Part shown: positions 52,892 through 61,324 of the stretch, in pieces
Layout: every line of letters begins with the position of its first letter
How positions within the stretch are numbered: position 1 is the first letter of the stretch
DNA from: Gymnodinialimonas sp. 202GB13-11
GTDB taxonomy: Bacteria; Pseudomonadota; Alphaproteobacteria; Rhodobacterales; Rhodobacteraceae
Assembly: GCF_040932485.1 (NCBI RefSeq)
Contig: NZ_JBFRBH010000001.1
Location: forward strand, 496,001-560,000
Length of the DNA stretch: 64,000 bases
Direction of reading: 5' to 3'
Notes under the pieces: generated by a model
Databases searched by the model: none
What the model saw: only the letters and a program-made list of their open reading frames with translations
What the model was told of the DNA's origin: nothing
Made by a program: the position numbers and the translations under genes

Positions 52892-53079
52892 GTTGGTGCC
52901 TCCCTTTCCGATGCAGCCTAGCGACCCCGCCGTTAGCGGCAACAGCGAAACGAATGACAAGTGTATACATCTGTGCACGCAACAAATGTGCGCTAAACTG
53001 CGTTGTGGACCGACGCAGCCCTTGCTATGGGGCCTCGGTATGCAAGGTGAATGACCACCACCAAGACGGGGGAATGCCA

Positions 53080-54657
53080 GTGAAAATAGGGGCTCCTAAA
53101 GAAGTTGAAGCGGGTGAAGCGCGGGTGGCAATGACGCCGGATTCTGCGCTGCAGCTTCAGAAACTTGGATATGAATGCGTGATCGAGGCCGGTGCCGGTA
53201 AGGCCGCGGGCTTTGAGGATGCGGCCTATAAAGAGGCTGGCGTCGAGGTCGTGAAGACCGGAGCCGCCCTGTGGAAGGCAGCTGACATCGTCGCGAAAGT
53301 GCGCCCGCCCACCACGGCGGAGGCGAAAAAGCTGCGCGAAGGGCAGACGCTGATCTCGTTCTTCTACCCTGGTCAAAACGAAAAGCTGATGGAAGCGGCG
53401 AAGTCCAAAGGCGCGAATGTTATCGCGATGGACATGGTGCCGCGGATTTCCCGCGCCCAGAAGATGGACGCCCTGTCGTCCATGGCCAACATTGCCGGGT
53501 ATCGCGCGGTGATCGAGGCGGGCAACAACTTTGGCCGGTTCTTCACGGGTCAGGTGACGGCCGCCGGTAAAGTGCCGCCTGCGAAGGTTCTGGTTGTGGG
53601 CGCCGGTGTGGCCGGTCTGGCCGCGATTGGTACGTCCACCAGCCTCGGCGCGATCACCTATGCGTTCGACGTGCGCCCGGAAGTGGCCGAGCAGATTGAA
53701 TCGATGGGGGCGGAGTTCGTCTTCCTTGAATTCAGCGACGATGAGCTGCCCGATGGCGCGGCGACGGGCGGCTATGCCCCACCGCAAAGCCCGGAATTCC
53801 AGGCCAAGCAGCTTGAGAAGTTCCGCGAAATCGCGCCGGACATGGACATCGTCATCACGACGGCCCTGATCCCGAACCGCGATGCGCCGATCCTCTGGAC
53901 CAAGGACATGGTCGAGATGATGAAGCCGGGCTCGGTCGTGGTGGACCTTGCCGCCGAGAAGGGTGGCAACTGTGAGCTGACGGTGAAGGACGAAAAGATC
54001 GTCACCGACAATGGCGTGACGATCATCGGCTACACCGACTTCCCCAGCCGGATGGCGGCACAAAGTTCCACGCTTTATGCCACCAACATTCGCCACATGA
54101 TGACCGACCTGACGCCTGAGAAGGACGGTCACGTCAACCATGACATGGAAGATGACGTGATCCGGGGGGCCACGGCGGTCTTCGAGAATGAGATCACCTT
54201 CCCGCCGCCACCGCCCAAGGTGGCCGCCATCGCGGCGCAGCCTAAAGCGGCCCCGCCGCCAGAGCTGACGCCCGAGGAAAAGCGGGCACAGGAAGTGGCC
54301 GCGTTCAAGGCGCAGACCAAGAACCAGGTCACGCTGATCGGCATTGGTGCCGCACTGATCCTGGCCGTGGGGCTGATCGCACCCGCCAGCTTCATGCAGC
54401 ATTTCATCGTCTTCGTGCTGTCGGTCTTCATCGGCTTCCAGGTGATCTGGAACGTGGCGCATTCGCTGCACACGCCGCTGATGGCCGTCACAAACGCAAT
54501 TTCGTCGATCATCATTCTGGGGGCGCTGATGCAGATCGGATCCTCAAGCGTGATCGTCACGATATTGGCCGCGCTTGGCATCTTCATGGCCGCCGTGAAT
54601 ATCTTCGGTGGCTTCCTCGTGACACGGCGCATGCTCGCCATGTTCCAAAAATCGTAA
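53080..54657 (+). CDS. pntA: NAD(P) transhydrogenase subunit alpha
   Basis: About 525 residues. The NAD-binding domain I starts KIGAPKEVEAGEARVAMTPDSALQLQKLG and contains VVGAGVAGLAAIGTS and DLAAEKGGNCELT. Three or four membrane helices of domain II form the C-terminus (about 425-520). Together with PntB it uses the proton gradient to make NADPH from NADH. The GTG at 53080 is preferred over ATG 53074 because GGGGGA is 7 nt from the GTG but only 1 from the ATG. A much longer open frame from 52867 has no support. Confidence 0.95.
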   Translation: MKIGAPKEVEAGEARVAMTPDSALQLQKLGYECVIEAGAGKAAGFEDAAYKEAGVEVVKTGAALWKAADIVAKVRPPTTAEAKKLREGQTLISFFYPGQNEKLMEAAKSKGANVIAMDMVPRISRAQKMDALSSMANIAGYRAVIEAGNNFGRFFTGQVTAAGKVPPAKVLVVGAGVAGLAAIGTSTSLGAITYAFDVRPEVAEQIESMGAEFVFLEFSDDELPDGAATGGYAPPQSPEFQAKQLEKFREIAPDMDIVITTALIPNRDAPILWTKDMVEMMKPGSVVVDLAAEKGGNCELTVKDEKIVTDNGVTIIGYTDFPSRMAAQSSTLYATNIRHMMTDLTPEKDGHVNHDMEDDVIRGATAVFENEITFPPPPPKVAAIAAQPKAAPPPELTPEEKRAQEVAAFKAQTKNQVTLIGIGAALILAVGLIAPASFMQHFIVFVLSVFIGFQVIWNVAHSLHTPLMAVTNAISSIIILGALMQIGSSSVIVTILAALGIFMAAVNIFGGFLVTRRMLAMFQKS

Positions 54658-54672
54658 GCGGGGAGAGAGCAC

Positions 54673-56181
54673 ATGGACTTCGGATTTACCATTGCCGCCT
54701 ATGCAGTGGCGGCTGTTCTTTTCATTCTCTCGCTGGGTGGCCTTTCGGGGCAGGAGAGCGCGAAGCGAGCCGTCTGGTACGGCATCGTGGGCATGGCCAT
54801 TGCGGTTGTGGCAACGCTGATCGGGCCGGGATCCGGCCTGTGGATCATGTCGCTGATCCTGATCGCCGGGGGCGCTTCGGTGGGGTATCAACTCGCCACC
54901 AAGGTGCAGATGACGCAGATGCCCGAGCTTGTGGCGATCATGCACTCCCTTGTGGGTCTGGCGGCGGTCTTCGTCGGCTTCAACGCCCATATCGAGATCG
55001 GGCGCGTGGCGGCAGAGTTTGCCGCAAATGACTTGCCGTTCCCGCAGCCGGAAGGCCCCTTAAGTGATGCGGCCTATGCGCTTCTGGGAACGCTGTCGAA
55101 CTTCGGTGAGTTGATCGGCAAGAAAACGGGCGTCGAGATTGGCATTCTGCGCGTTGAGCTCGCGCTTGGCATCTGGATCGGCGCGGTGACCTTTACCGGT
55201 TCGGTCGTGGCCTATGGCAAGCTAAGCGGTTCGTCCTCCATGCTGCCGTTTAAGATCGACACTGGCGCGATCCAGCTTCCCGGCGGCCACATGCTGAACG
55301 CGGCTGCGGCTGGTTTGTCGGTGATCCTGCTGATCATGTACCTGAGCGGGTCGGGCGGCTGGACGCTGATCCTGCTGACGCTGCTGGCGCTGTTCATCGG
55401 CTATCACCTGATCATGGGGATCGGCGGCGCGGATATGCCTGTGGTCGTCTCGATGCTGAACTCCTATTCGGGGTGGGCGGCAGCGGCCATCGGCTTCTCG
55501 CTTGGCAATGATCTTCTGATCGTTGTGGGCGCACTTGTCGGCTCTTCCGGTGCGATTCTGTCGTACATCATGTGTAAGGCGATGAACCGCAGCTTCGTGT
55601 CGGTCATCCTCGGCGGCTTCGGCGGCGCGCAGGGTGAGCAGATGGCCGTGGAAGGCGAACAGGTCGCCATCGACGCGGACGGCGTGGCAAATGCGCTCAA
55701 CGAAGCCGATAGCATCGTCATCATCCCAGGCTACGGCATGGCCGTGGCACAGGCACAGCAGGGCGTGGCGGAGCTGACCCGCAAGCTGCGCGCAGCAGGC
55801 AAGGAGGTTCGCTTTGCGATCCACCCCGTTGCCGGTCGCTTGCCGGGCCACATGAACGTGCTGCTGGCTGAGGCCAAGGTGCCCTACGACATCGTGCTTG
55901 AGATGGACGAGATCAACGACGACTTCCCCGATACGGACGTTGCCATCGTGATCGGGTCGAACGACATCGTGAACCCGGCCGCACAGGACGATCCAAACAG
56001 CCCCATCGCCGGTATGCCGGTGCTGGAATGCTGGAAAGCCAAGCAGGTCTTCGTCTCGAAGCGGGGCCAAGGCACGGGCTATTCCGGCATCGAGAACCCG
56101 CTGTTCTACAAGGACAACACGCGGATGTTCTACGGGGATGCGAAGGCGTCGATTGATACGCTGCTGCCGAAAATCGACTGA
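54673..56181 (+). CDS. pntB: NAD(P) transhydrogenase subunit beta
   Basis: A 502-residue subunit: the N-terminal membrane domain has about nine helices (including [29 protein letters not shown] and [14 protein letters not shown]), and the NADP-binding domain III begins near 325 with [74 protein letters not shown] and [14 protein letters not shown] are near the end. It is longer than the E. coli protein (about 460) owing to inserts around 120-180. 15 bp after pntA, one operon, closed by the terminator at 56204. Confidence 0.96.
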   Translation: MDFGFTIAAYAVAAVLFILSLGGLSGQESAKRAVWYGIVGMAIAVVATLIGPGSGLWIMSLILIAGGASVGYQLATKVQMTQMPELVAIMHSLVGLAAVFVGFNAHIEIGRVAAEFAANDLPFPQPEGPLSDAAYALLGTLSNFGELIGKKTGVEIGILRVELALGIWIGAVTFTGSVVAYGKLSGSSSMLPFKIDTGAIQLPGGHMLNAAAAGLSVILLIMYLSGSGGWTLILLTLLALFIGYHLIMGIGGADMPVVVSMLNSYSGWAAAAIGFSLGNDLLIVVGALVGSSGAILSYIMCKAMNRSFVSVILGGFGGAQGEQMAVEGEQVAIDADGVANALNEADSIVIIPGYGMAVAQAQQGVAELTRKLRAAGKEVRFAIHPVAGRLPGHMNVLLAEAKVPYDIVLEMDEINDDFPDTDVAIVIGSNDIVNPAAQDDPNSPIAGMPVLECWKAKQVFVSKRGQGTGYSGIENPLFYKDNTRMFYGDAKASIDTLLPKID

Positions 56182-56203
56182 GCGTCCGACCAGCAAACGC
56201 AAG

Positions 56204-56232
56204 AAGGCCCCGGCATTGACCGGGGCCTTTTT
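56204..56232 (+). terminator. Intrinsic terminator of pntAB
   Basis: AAGGCCCCGG pairs with CCGGGGCCTT around a 6-nt loop and is followed by a T-run; 22 bp after the pntB stop. Confidence 0.92.
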
Positions 56233-56248
56233 CGTTCGGGGGCAGCGA

Positions 56249-56758
56249 CTAGGCCGCGAGGCGGATCACGCCGCTATCACCCACGTCCGGTGTCTTTTCG
56301 CCGAGCGTGCCGCGCAGCATCTCCATCCCGAATTGCAGCGCATTTGCTTCTACAGTCCAGACTTGCGCCTCTTCTAGCGCGAGGCTCAGCAAAAGAACCT
56401 GTGGGTCGTCGATGCCGCCGTCGAACCACATGCCAGCGGCTGGCGACCAAAGCTCTTCCAGTTTCGCGCGATCGTCGTTCGGTGCGATCTTGCCGCTCAT
56501 ACAGGCGTAGAAGCCGCCGTTGGAGCCCATGAGGCAAAAATGCGCTTCTGTGCCTGCGCCAATTTCTTGCGCAAGGTCGGTGTCCCGCCCGGTTATGAAA
56601 TGCAGTGTACGACCATCCCGGTCAAAAAAATGGGTCATCGGCTGCATATGCGAAGGCATACCGGCAACGCCGAGCATGCCAACACGTTCGTTTTCAAGAC
56701 CATCGAAAAGGGTTGTGCGCAGGGCGTCTGTTTTGGCATCGGATTGGTGGTGGCTCAT
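56249..56758 (-). CDS. Pyridoxamine-5'-phosphate-oxidase-like FMN-binding protein (general stress protein 26 type)
   Basis: A 169-residue split-barrel protein. LENERVGMLGVAGMPSHMQPMTHFFDRDGRTLHFITGRDTDLAQEIGAGTEAHFCLMGSNGGFYACMSGKI (about 22-92) is the FMN-binding core, and ELWSPAAGMWFDGGIDDPQVLLLSLALEEAQVW (about 105-137) is the characteristic C-terminal part of the YdaG/GSP26 group. The cofactor may be FMN or F420-like; the substrate is unknown. Convergent with pntB. Confidence 0.88.
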   Translation of the reverse strand: MSHHQSDAKTDALRTTLFDGLENERVGMLGVAGMPSHMQPMTHFFDRDGRTLHFITGRDTDLAQEIGAGTEAHFCLMGSNGGFYACMSGKIAPNDDRAKLEELWSPAAGMWFDGGIDDPQVLLLSLALEEAQVWTVEANALQFGMEMLRGTLGEKTPDVGDSGVIRLAA

Positions 56759-56893
56759 CGTGTCCTCCGTTCAGAATGGGTCTGTTTGAGGAACGTGCGA
56801 AACGCCCGATCTGTTCCGCCGCGCTTGGAGAGAATCGGAAAAGCGGTTTAGCGTTGGCGCATTCAACCTGAAGCTGTTTTGCATGAGGCCCCC

Positions 56894-57259
56894 ATGTTTC
56901 GTTCTTTTCTGACCGCTGCCGCGCTTGCGCTTTCCACAGCCTCCGCCACCCTTGCGCCCATGCCTGTTCAGGCGACAGGCCATGGCTGCCAGACCGTTCA
57001 ATTCCCACGCGGCGCCTACGCCCATGCAGTGCACGGCCAGGCCAATCCCCACCAATCGCAGTGCTACTATCTGGCGGTGCGGCCCGGCCAACAGGCGCGT
57101 GTGCGCATCCTCTACGGCAACGTGTTCCTGTCCACGACCCACACGCAAGGCACGTATCAGGACGTGCGCTTTCACACGATCAATGGGCAGCTTTATGTCT
57201 ACGTCCACACCGATTGGAACGGTCCGCAGCCCTACACGATCGAGTTTGTCTTTGTCTGA
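56894..57259 (+). CDS. Small secreted protein, 121 aa
   Basis: A signal peptide (MFRSFLTAAALALSTASATLAP..., cut likely after VQA, about residue 32) precedes an 89-residue mature part rich in aromatic residues: GCQTVQFPRGAYAHAVHG, QCYYLAVRPGQQARVRILYGNVFLSTTHTQGTY, LYVYVHTDWNGPQPYTIEFVF. The strands suggest a small beta-sandwich with one disulfide (two Cys), perhaps like bacterial pre-peptidase C-terminal (PPC)-type domains. The function is unknown. It precedes the membrane protein at 57272 by 12 bp in the same direction. Confidence 0.7.
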   Translation: MFRSFLTAAALALSTASATLAPMPVQATGHGCQTVQFPRGAYAHAVHGQANPHQSQCYYLAVRPGQQARVRILYGNVFLSTTHTQGTYQDVRFHTINGQLYVYVHTDWNGPQPYTIEFVFV

Positions 57260-57271
57260 GAACACCGTCCG

Positions 57272-57841
57272 GTGAACACTCCGGCCCACTTGATCTTTGG
57301 TGCAGCCGCCTTTGGGCGGCCTGAGCAGCGCTGGACGCTGACTGCGGCGCTTGTCGGTGCGATGGTGCCCGATTTGTCGCTTTACCTGATGGTGGGCTGG
57401 CACTTGTTGGTGCTGGGAACCGAGCCGCGCATTGTGTTCGATGAGCTCTATTTTTCGGACACATGGCAAACCGTCTTCGCCATCGACAATTCGCTGATCC
57501 TGTGGGGCGCGCTTTTGGGCGTTGCCATGTGGCGGCGCTGGCCCATCGTGGTTGCCTTTGCCGGGGCCGCTTTGCTTCATATCGTGTTCGACCTTCCGCT
57601 TCATGCAGGCGATGGGCGGCCCCATTTCTGGCCTGTCAGCGACTGGGTGTTCGACAGCCGGTTCAGCTACTGGGACAGCCGTCACGGGGCAGGGTGGATC
57701 GGCCCGTTGGAACTCGCTGCCTGCATCGCCCTCGTCATCCTACTTTGGCGACGTGTGCAATCTTGGCCCTGGCGGATCGCATTTGCCCTTTTACTGTTGG
57801 CCGAAGCGGGCACCAACAACGTCTGGCGGCTGGTGTTTTGA
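57272..57841 (+). CDS. YdjM/DUF457-type membrane-bound putative hydrolase
   Basis: A 189-residue integral-membrane protein with about four or five helices. It has the motif set of the LexA-regulated YdjM (inner-membrane metal-dependent hydrolase) group: NTPAHLIFGAAAFG at the start, GAMVPDLSLYLM, and HIVFDLPLHAGDGRPHFWPVSDW, which supply conserved His/Asp residues. Activity is unproven in the family. The start is GTG 57272, 12 bp after the small secreted protein's stop, with GTCCG as only a weak ribosome site. Confidence 0.75.
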   Translation: MNTPAHLIFGAAAFGRPEQRWTLTAALVGAMVPDLSLYLMVGWHLLVLGTEPRIVFDELYFSDTWQTVFAIDNSLILWGALLGVAMWRRWPIVVAFAGAALLHIVFDLPLHAGDGRPHFWPVSDWVFDSRFSYWDSRHGAGWIGPLELAACIALVILLWRRVQSWPWRIAFALLLLAEAGTNNVWRLVF

Positions 57842-57870
57842 GGCCTTGTATTTGTCGTGGGATGTGATTA

Positions 57871-57889
57871 CCTGAGTATAACACTCAGG
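57871..57889. promoter_or_regulatory. TGA-N9-TCA palindrome over a -10 element (iron-box-like)
   Basis: CCTGAGT-ATAAC-ACTCAGG is a perfect 7-bp-arm palindrome, 12 bp before the ATG at 57902. Its core fits TGA-N9-TCA, the operator pattern of the iron regulator RirA, and TATAAC inside it looks like a -10 box, so bound protein would block transcription. Confidence 0.5.
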
Positions 57890-57901
57890 ATATCGTGTCC
57901 C

Positions 57902-58333
57902 ATGCAAGTTCTTGCGCAATCCAACCTTTTTGCCCGAGCCATTGAGACAGTGGACCGCCCGGCGCTTGCCTTTTTGCGCGTGATGGCGGCGCGAAACCGG
58001 TGCCTTGGGCGAAGCGATCTGTTCGAAGCCTGCGCCGCCCTGTCTATCGACCCCGCGCAGGAGGCAGAGGCTTTGGCGCAAGCTCTGTTCAGTGGGTTTT
58101 CGGGACAGGGGGATATGCCGCGCCTGCGCTTGTACCAGCCCGCAGCGGATGAGCTGAGTTTTGATGAACGTTGGCTGATGTCTGCGCTCGACGCGGCACA
58201 GCGTGGCGACACAGATAGTCTGACCTTCCTTCTGGCACGGCGCGTGCCGAACCACGCACGGCGCAACATCGCGTTTTTGCTGAACGCGCTTGGCAAATGC
58301 CTTGCACAGCAAGCGGTGCAGCAGGCGGCCTGA
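57902..58333 (+). CDS. Protein of unknown function behind an iron-box-like operator
   Basis: A 143-residue soluble helical protein with three cysteines (about Cys34, Cys44 and one in GKCLAQQ near 133). Sequence such as LFARAIETVDRPALAFLRVMAARNRCLGRSDLFEACAALSIDP, and the C-terminal VPNHARRNIAFLLNALGKCLAQQA, show no family I recognise. ATG 57902 is chosen, 12 bp after the palindrome; the frame is open upstream to 57857, but that would read through the operator. The gene lies ahead of dps, separated by 116 bp with a separate control element. Confidence 0.6.
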   Translation: MQVLAQSNLFARAIETVDRPALAFLRVMAARNRCLGRSDLFEACAALSIDPAQEAEALAQALFSGFSGQGDMPRLRLYQPAADELSFDERWLMSALDAAQRGDTDSLTFLLARRVPNHARRNIAFLLNALGKCLAQQAVQQAA

Positions 58334-58339
58334 AATGTT

Positions 58340-58356
58340 TTTAGAACGAGTCTAGA
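58340..58356. promoter_or_regulatory. Irr-box-like motif upstream of dps
   Basis: TTTAGAA-CGA-GTCTAGA resembles the iron control element TTTAGAA-N3-TTCTAAA bound by Irr in alphaproteobacteria (first half exact, second half 5 of 7). It lies 94 bp before the dps start. Recall of the consensus is from memory. Confidence 0.4.
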
Positions 58357-58449
58357 CAAGCGGGGTGCGCGGCTTATGTTCCTACGGGACAGCCAGCCGC
58401 CGTTGTAGGTATGCCAGCCATCTGACGCAAAACTTCAGGAGGGACATCC

Positions 58450-58917
58450 ATGCAACCAGCCGCCGATCTCAGCCCCAATGCACAAACCGCAATTTGCGAG
58501 GCGCTGAACCAAGCCGTCGCGGAAACGGCCGTGACAACCATGCTTGCGCAAAACTTCCACTGGAATGTGAAAGGCATGGCATTTGGACCGCTGCATGCGC
58601 TGTTTCAGGAGATCTACGAAGATCACTTCGTGGCGCAGGACGATCTGGCCGAAAGGATCAAGGCGCTGGACGGTCATGCGGAAGGTATGCTGGCAGCCAT
58701 GGTCGCACGGTCCAAAGTGGGCGAGCATGACGGCCACGCCGACGACAAGACCATGATTGAAGCACTAAAGGTGGCACAGGAAACGCTTGCCGCGACAGTC
58801 GGTGCCGCGGGTGCATTGGCGGCTGAGCATGGCGATACGTTGACCGAGGATCTGTGCATCGCCCGTGGTCAGACGCACGAGAAATTCGCCTGGATGCTCC
58901 GCGCCCATCTACGCTGA
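58450..58917 (+). CDS. dps: Dps family ferritin-like DNA-protecting protein
   Basis: A 155-residue four-helix protein that forms dodecamers, binds DNA and oxidises iron with peroxide. The ferroxidase residues are present: NFHWNVKG (about 37-44), PLHALFQEIYEDHFVAQDDLAERI (His, Asp, Glu at about 48-75). Helix D is in the C-terminal half (GQTHEKFAWMLRAHLR). AGGAGGGA at 58438-58445 is a strong ribosome site. An Irr-like motif upstream and nearby hemP point to iron-linked control, in addition to possible oxidative stress control. Confidence 0.93.
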   Translation: MQPAADLSPNAQTAICEALNQAVAETAVTTMLAQNFHWNVKGMAFGPLHALFQEIYEDHFVAQDDLAERIKALDGHAEGMLAAMVARSKVGEHDGHADDKTMIEALKVAQETLAATVGAAGALAAEHGDTLTEDLCIARGQTHEKFAWMLRAHLR

Positions 58918-58976
58918 AATGGGTCCACTGCGAGGAGGGTTTGCGCCCAAACGGGCGCTGACCCGAGGGCGGGCCG

Positions 58977-59255
58977 TCAGCCCGCTTTCGCCAAATCCTC
59001 AAACGGGGGTTTGGCGCCTTTTTTCAAGCATCTCCGGGCATATTCCGGGGCCCAATGGTTGTATTTGCCCATGCTCGTCTGTTGCGTTCTGAGCATTTCA
59101 ACGAAGGCCGAACGGTGTTCAGGCTTTTTCAGCTGCTTGAACAGCGATTTCTGCGCCTTTGTCATCGAACAGCCAATGCAATGGCCGGCCCTGCGAAATT
59201 TGCAGACGTCGATGCACGGACTGGGAACTTTGGCGTTGGAGCGTTTCTTGGACAT
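58977..59255 (-). CDS. DUF1289 Fe-S-type small protein
   Basis: A 92-residue protein with the DUF1289 cysteine pattern PSPCIDVCKFRRAGHCIGCSMT: four cysteines (C-x3-C-x7-8-C-x2-C) near residues 14-29 that probably bind an iron-sulfur cluster or zinc. The rest is a basic helix (KAQKSLFKQLKK). The gene follows hemP by 33 bp on the same strand. The role is unknown; a place among iron genes fits an Fe-S site. Confidence 0.85.
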   Translation of the reverse strand: MSKKRSNAKVPSPCIDVCKFRRAGHCIGCSMTKAQKSLFKQLKKPEHRSAFVEMLRTQQTSMGKYNHWAPEYARRCLKKGAKPPFEDLAKAG

Positions 59256-59288
59256 GCCTGGCCCTTGGGTGGCTGGGAGTTCAAAAGT

Positions 59289-59471
59289 TCACTTCGTCAG
59301 GATCAACTTGCCTGCGCGCGTGATGCGAAGGGTGTAGGTCTTGTCGTCGAGCACGATCATTGCGGTCTGATCCTCCCCCACCAAACGATGCGCATCATAA
59401 AGCGGCGCGGACGGGCGGTTCTGGATCGGTGGTGTCGTGTCGGGTTCGGTCATTCTGGCCTGATAGGTCAC
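59289..59471 (-). CDS. hemP: Hemin uptake protein HemP
   Basis: A 60-residue protein whose C-terminal half (LVGEDQTAMIVLDDKTYTLRITRAGKLILTK) is the HemP signature, ending in KLILTK as in most homologs. HemP is needed for heme-uptake gene expression or use in several proteobacteria, although no heme transporter is in the window. GTG 59471 is favoured because GGGAGA lies 7 nt upstream; ATG 59453 and ATG 59507 are alternatives. A TTGACA at 59535-59530 on this strand may be its -35 box, inside the end of the deacetylase gene. Confidence 0.8.
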   Translation of the reverse strand: MTYQARMTEPDTTPPIQNRPSAPLYDAHRLVGEDQTAMIVLDDKTYTLRITRAGKLILTK

Positions 59472-59531
59472 TGGCGATCTCCCTGGTGGATCATCTCCTG
59501 CACCCATTTCTGAGTAAATCAGTCGGACTTG

Positions 59532-60695
59532 TCAATCCTGATAAATTCTATCGGAAATAATCTGCTGGTCGATGCGTGCCGTCAGGGTCTCCAGCCCTAG
59601 TCGAACCTGGTCGCTAATGGGTCCTGGCCGGGGTTCGTCCTGAAGGGTGGTGAACCAATGCTCCGGCGGATTGCGCCCGGCTTGCGCCTTGTCCCACCGC
59701 AAGGTGCGCAGGACGGATTCGGCGTCAGGTGTGATGCGCTCGGGGATGTCGTGTCCGTTGAGTGTCGCCCAAATGCCCGTCCAGAGCCGCCCGACCGACC
59801 AAGGGTTATAGCCGCCGCCACCCAGAACCAGCAGGCGCTCCGCTCCAAGCGCCATCAGGCCCTGCAACACGGCCCAATGCGCATTGTTCGACAGGGTCAG
59901 GCGGCTGAGCGGATCTTCTGTCACGGCATCCGCCCCGCATTGCAGCACGATCGCATCAGGCGCAAAACGCGTAACCGCAGGCAGGATCAAGCGGTCGCGG
60001 ATCAGGGCCATCTCACTGTCATTGAACCCGCGTGGCACGGGGAAGTTCAGGCAATTCCCGCCGCCATCGTCGGCCAGCTTACCGGTAAAGGGCCAACGCT
60101 TGTCCTCGTGCACCGATATCAGAAGCGTATCGGCACCGCCCGCAAAGGCATGTTCGACCCCATCACAATGGTGGGCGTCGATGTCGATATAGGCGATCCG
60201 GCGGGCCCCGTTGCGGCGCAGGGACAGCATGGCAAGCACAGGATCGTTAAGGTAGCAAAACCCGCCCGCGCGGTCCGGAAAGCCGTGATGCGTGCCCCCG
60301 CCGGGATGATAGATCACGCCGCCATGGCGCAACATCTCCCCCGCCAGCAGGGAGGCCCCGGCGGCGGTGGCCGGGCGGCGAAACATCTCAGGATAGATGG
60401 GGTTTGAAACCGTTCCCAATCCATGGCGGTTGCGCACAGCATCGCTGACCGCTTGTTCAGCTTCGGCCGTTTGCAACGCGTCGATATAGTCTGGCGTGTG
60501 CCAGACATGCAGGGCCGCGGGCTTGGCCCGTGGCGAATTGCGATACTGCTCCGGCGGCAGCCATCCCATGGCGCGGGACAGGTCCATCACAGTCGAAACT
60601 CGTGGAACGCGCAGCGGGTGCCATTCCCCATAGCTGGAGCCACGATAGATTTCTGATCCCAGAAACAGCGGGCGTGATCGGGGTGGCGCGGTCAT
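59532..60695 (-). CDS. Histone-deacetylase-family protein (AcuC-like)
   Basis: A 387-residue metal-dependent deacetylase. Catalytic pieces: GGGTHHGFPDRAGGFCYLNDP (two active-site His, about 133-153), YIDIDAHHCDGVEHAF (Zn-binding Asp and His, about 169-184), VLQCGADAVTEDPLSRL (second Zn Asp, about 251-267) and LGGGGYNPWSVGRLW (about 297-311). Bacterial members deacetylate lysine residues of enzymes such as acetyl-CoA synthetase, or polyamines; which applies is unknown. Length and motif set are normal. hemP and the DUF1289 gene follow on the same strand. Confidence 0.92.
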   Translation of the reverse strand: MTAPPRSRPLFLGSEIYRGSSYGEWHPLRVPRVSTVMDLSRAMGWLPPEQYRNSPRAKPAALHVWHTPDYIDALQTAEAEQAVSDAVRNRHGLGTVSNPIYPEMFRRPATAAGASLLAGEMLRHGGVIYHPGGGTHHGFPDRAGGFCYLNDPVLAMLSLRRNGARRIAYIDIDAHHCDGVEHAFAGGADTLLISVHEDKRWPFTGKLADDGGGNCLNFPVPRGFNDSEMALIRDRLILPAVTRFAPDAIVLQCGADAVTEDPLSRLTLSNNAHWAVLQGLMALGAERLLVLGGGGYNPWSVGRLWTGIWATLNGHDIPERITPDAESVLRTLRWDKAQAGRNPPEHWFTTLQDEPRPGPISDQVRLGLETLTARIDQQIISDRIYQD

Positions 60696-60786
60696 CTGGC
60701 CACAGAGCTACGCCAATATGCGCCCCGGTCAAGCGCCGGGTTCCTTGTGCGATTGCAAGCGCGCGCGGCCCATGTAAACAGGCGCT

Positions 60787-61278
60787 ATGGCCGAGAAAAC
60801 CTTCACCGCCGATCAGCCGCCCCTGCGGCTGCGCTCCGGGTCCAAACGCGACCCGCGCACCCAATTTGCGGGCTTGCCTTATCGCACCGTAAAGAAGGGC
60901 GGCGAAAAGGTGGTTGAGGTGCTTCTGGTCACCTCGCGCTATTCGCAGCGCTGGATCCTGCCAAAGGGCTGGCCAATGGACGGGATGACCCCGGCGGAGG
61001 CTGCGGCGCAGGAGGTCTGGGAAGAAGCGGGCGCACGCGGCGATGTGCACGACATTTGCTTAGGCCTTTACACCTACGACAAATGGATGAGCGAGGCTGA
61101 GACGCTGCCGATCATAGTCGCCGTCTTTCCCATCCGCGTGCGCGAACTGGCAGAAGATTATCCCGAGGTCGGCCAACGCCGTCGCAAGTGGATGAGCCTT
61201 AAAAAGGCGGCGAACAAGGTGGAAGAGCGCGACCTGAAGCAGTTGATTCGCTCCTTCTCGCTGGAACGGCTGCGCTGA
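60787..61278 (+). CDS. Nudix hydrolase (diphosphoinositol-polyphosphatase-like)
   Basis: A 163-residue enzyme that cleaves nucleoside-diphosphate-linked compounds. The Nudix box GMTPAEAAAQEVWEEAGARG (about 66-85) is complete, except that Gln stands where the usual Arg would be (QEVWEEAG); this is common in DIPP-like proteins of Rhodobacterales. ILPKGWPMDG just before it is typical of that group. Divergent from the deacetylase gene. Confidence 0.88.
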   Translation: MAEKTFTADQPPLRLRSGSKRDPRTQFAGLPYRTVKKGGEKVVEVLLVTSRYSQRWILPKGWPMDGMTPAEAAAQEVWEEAGARGDVHDICLGLYTYDKWMSEAETLPIIVAVFPIRVRELAEDYPEVGQRRRKWMSLKKAANKVEERDLKQLIRSFSLERLR

Positions 61279-61324
61279 ACTGGCCGCTTGAAGCCGTGTT
61301 GGAAACGCATAAGTCTGATCCACG

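Noticed and set aside
52867-53073. Longer N-terminus of pntA
   Set aside because: The extra residues have no resemblance to PntA, and the ribosome site sits before 53080.
52993-54471. 492-residue open frame on the minus strand across pntA
   Set aside because: It lies antisense to a clearly recognised pntA and consists of a His/Arg/Ala-rich translation with no domain; long antisense frames are expected in high-GC DNA.
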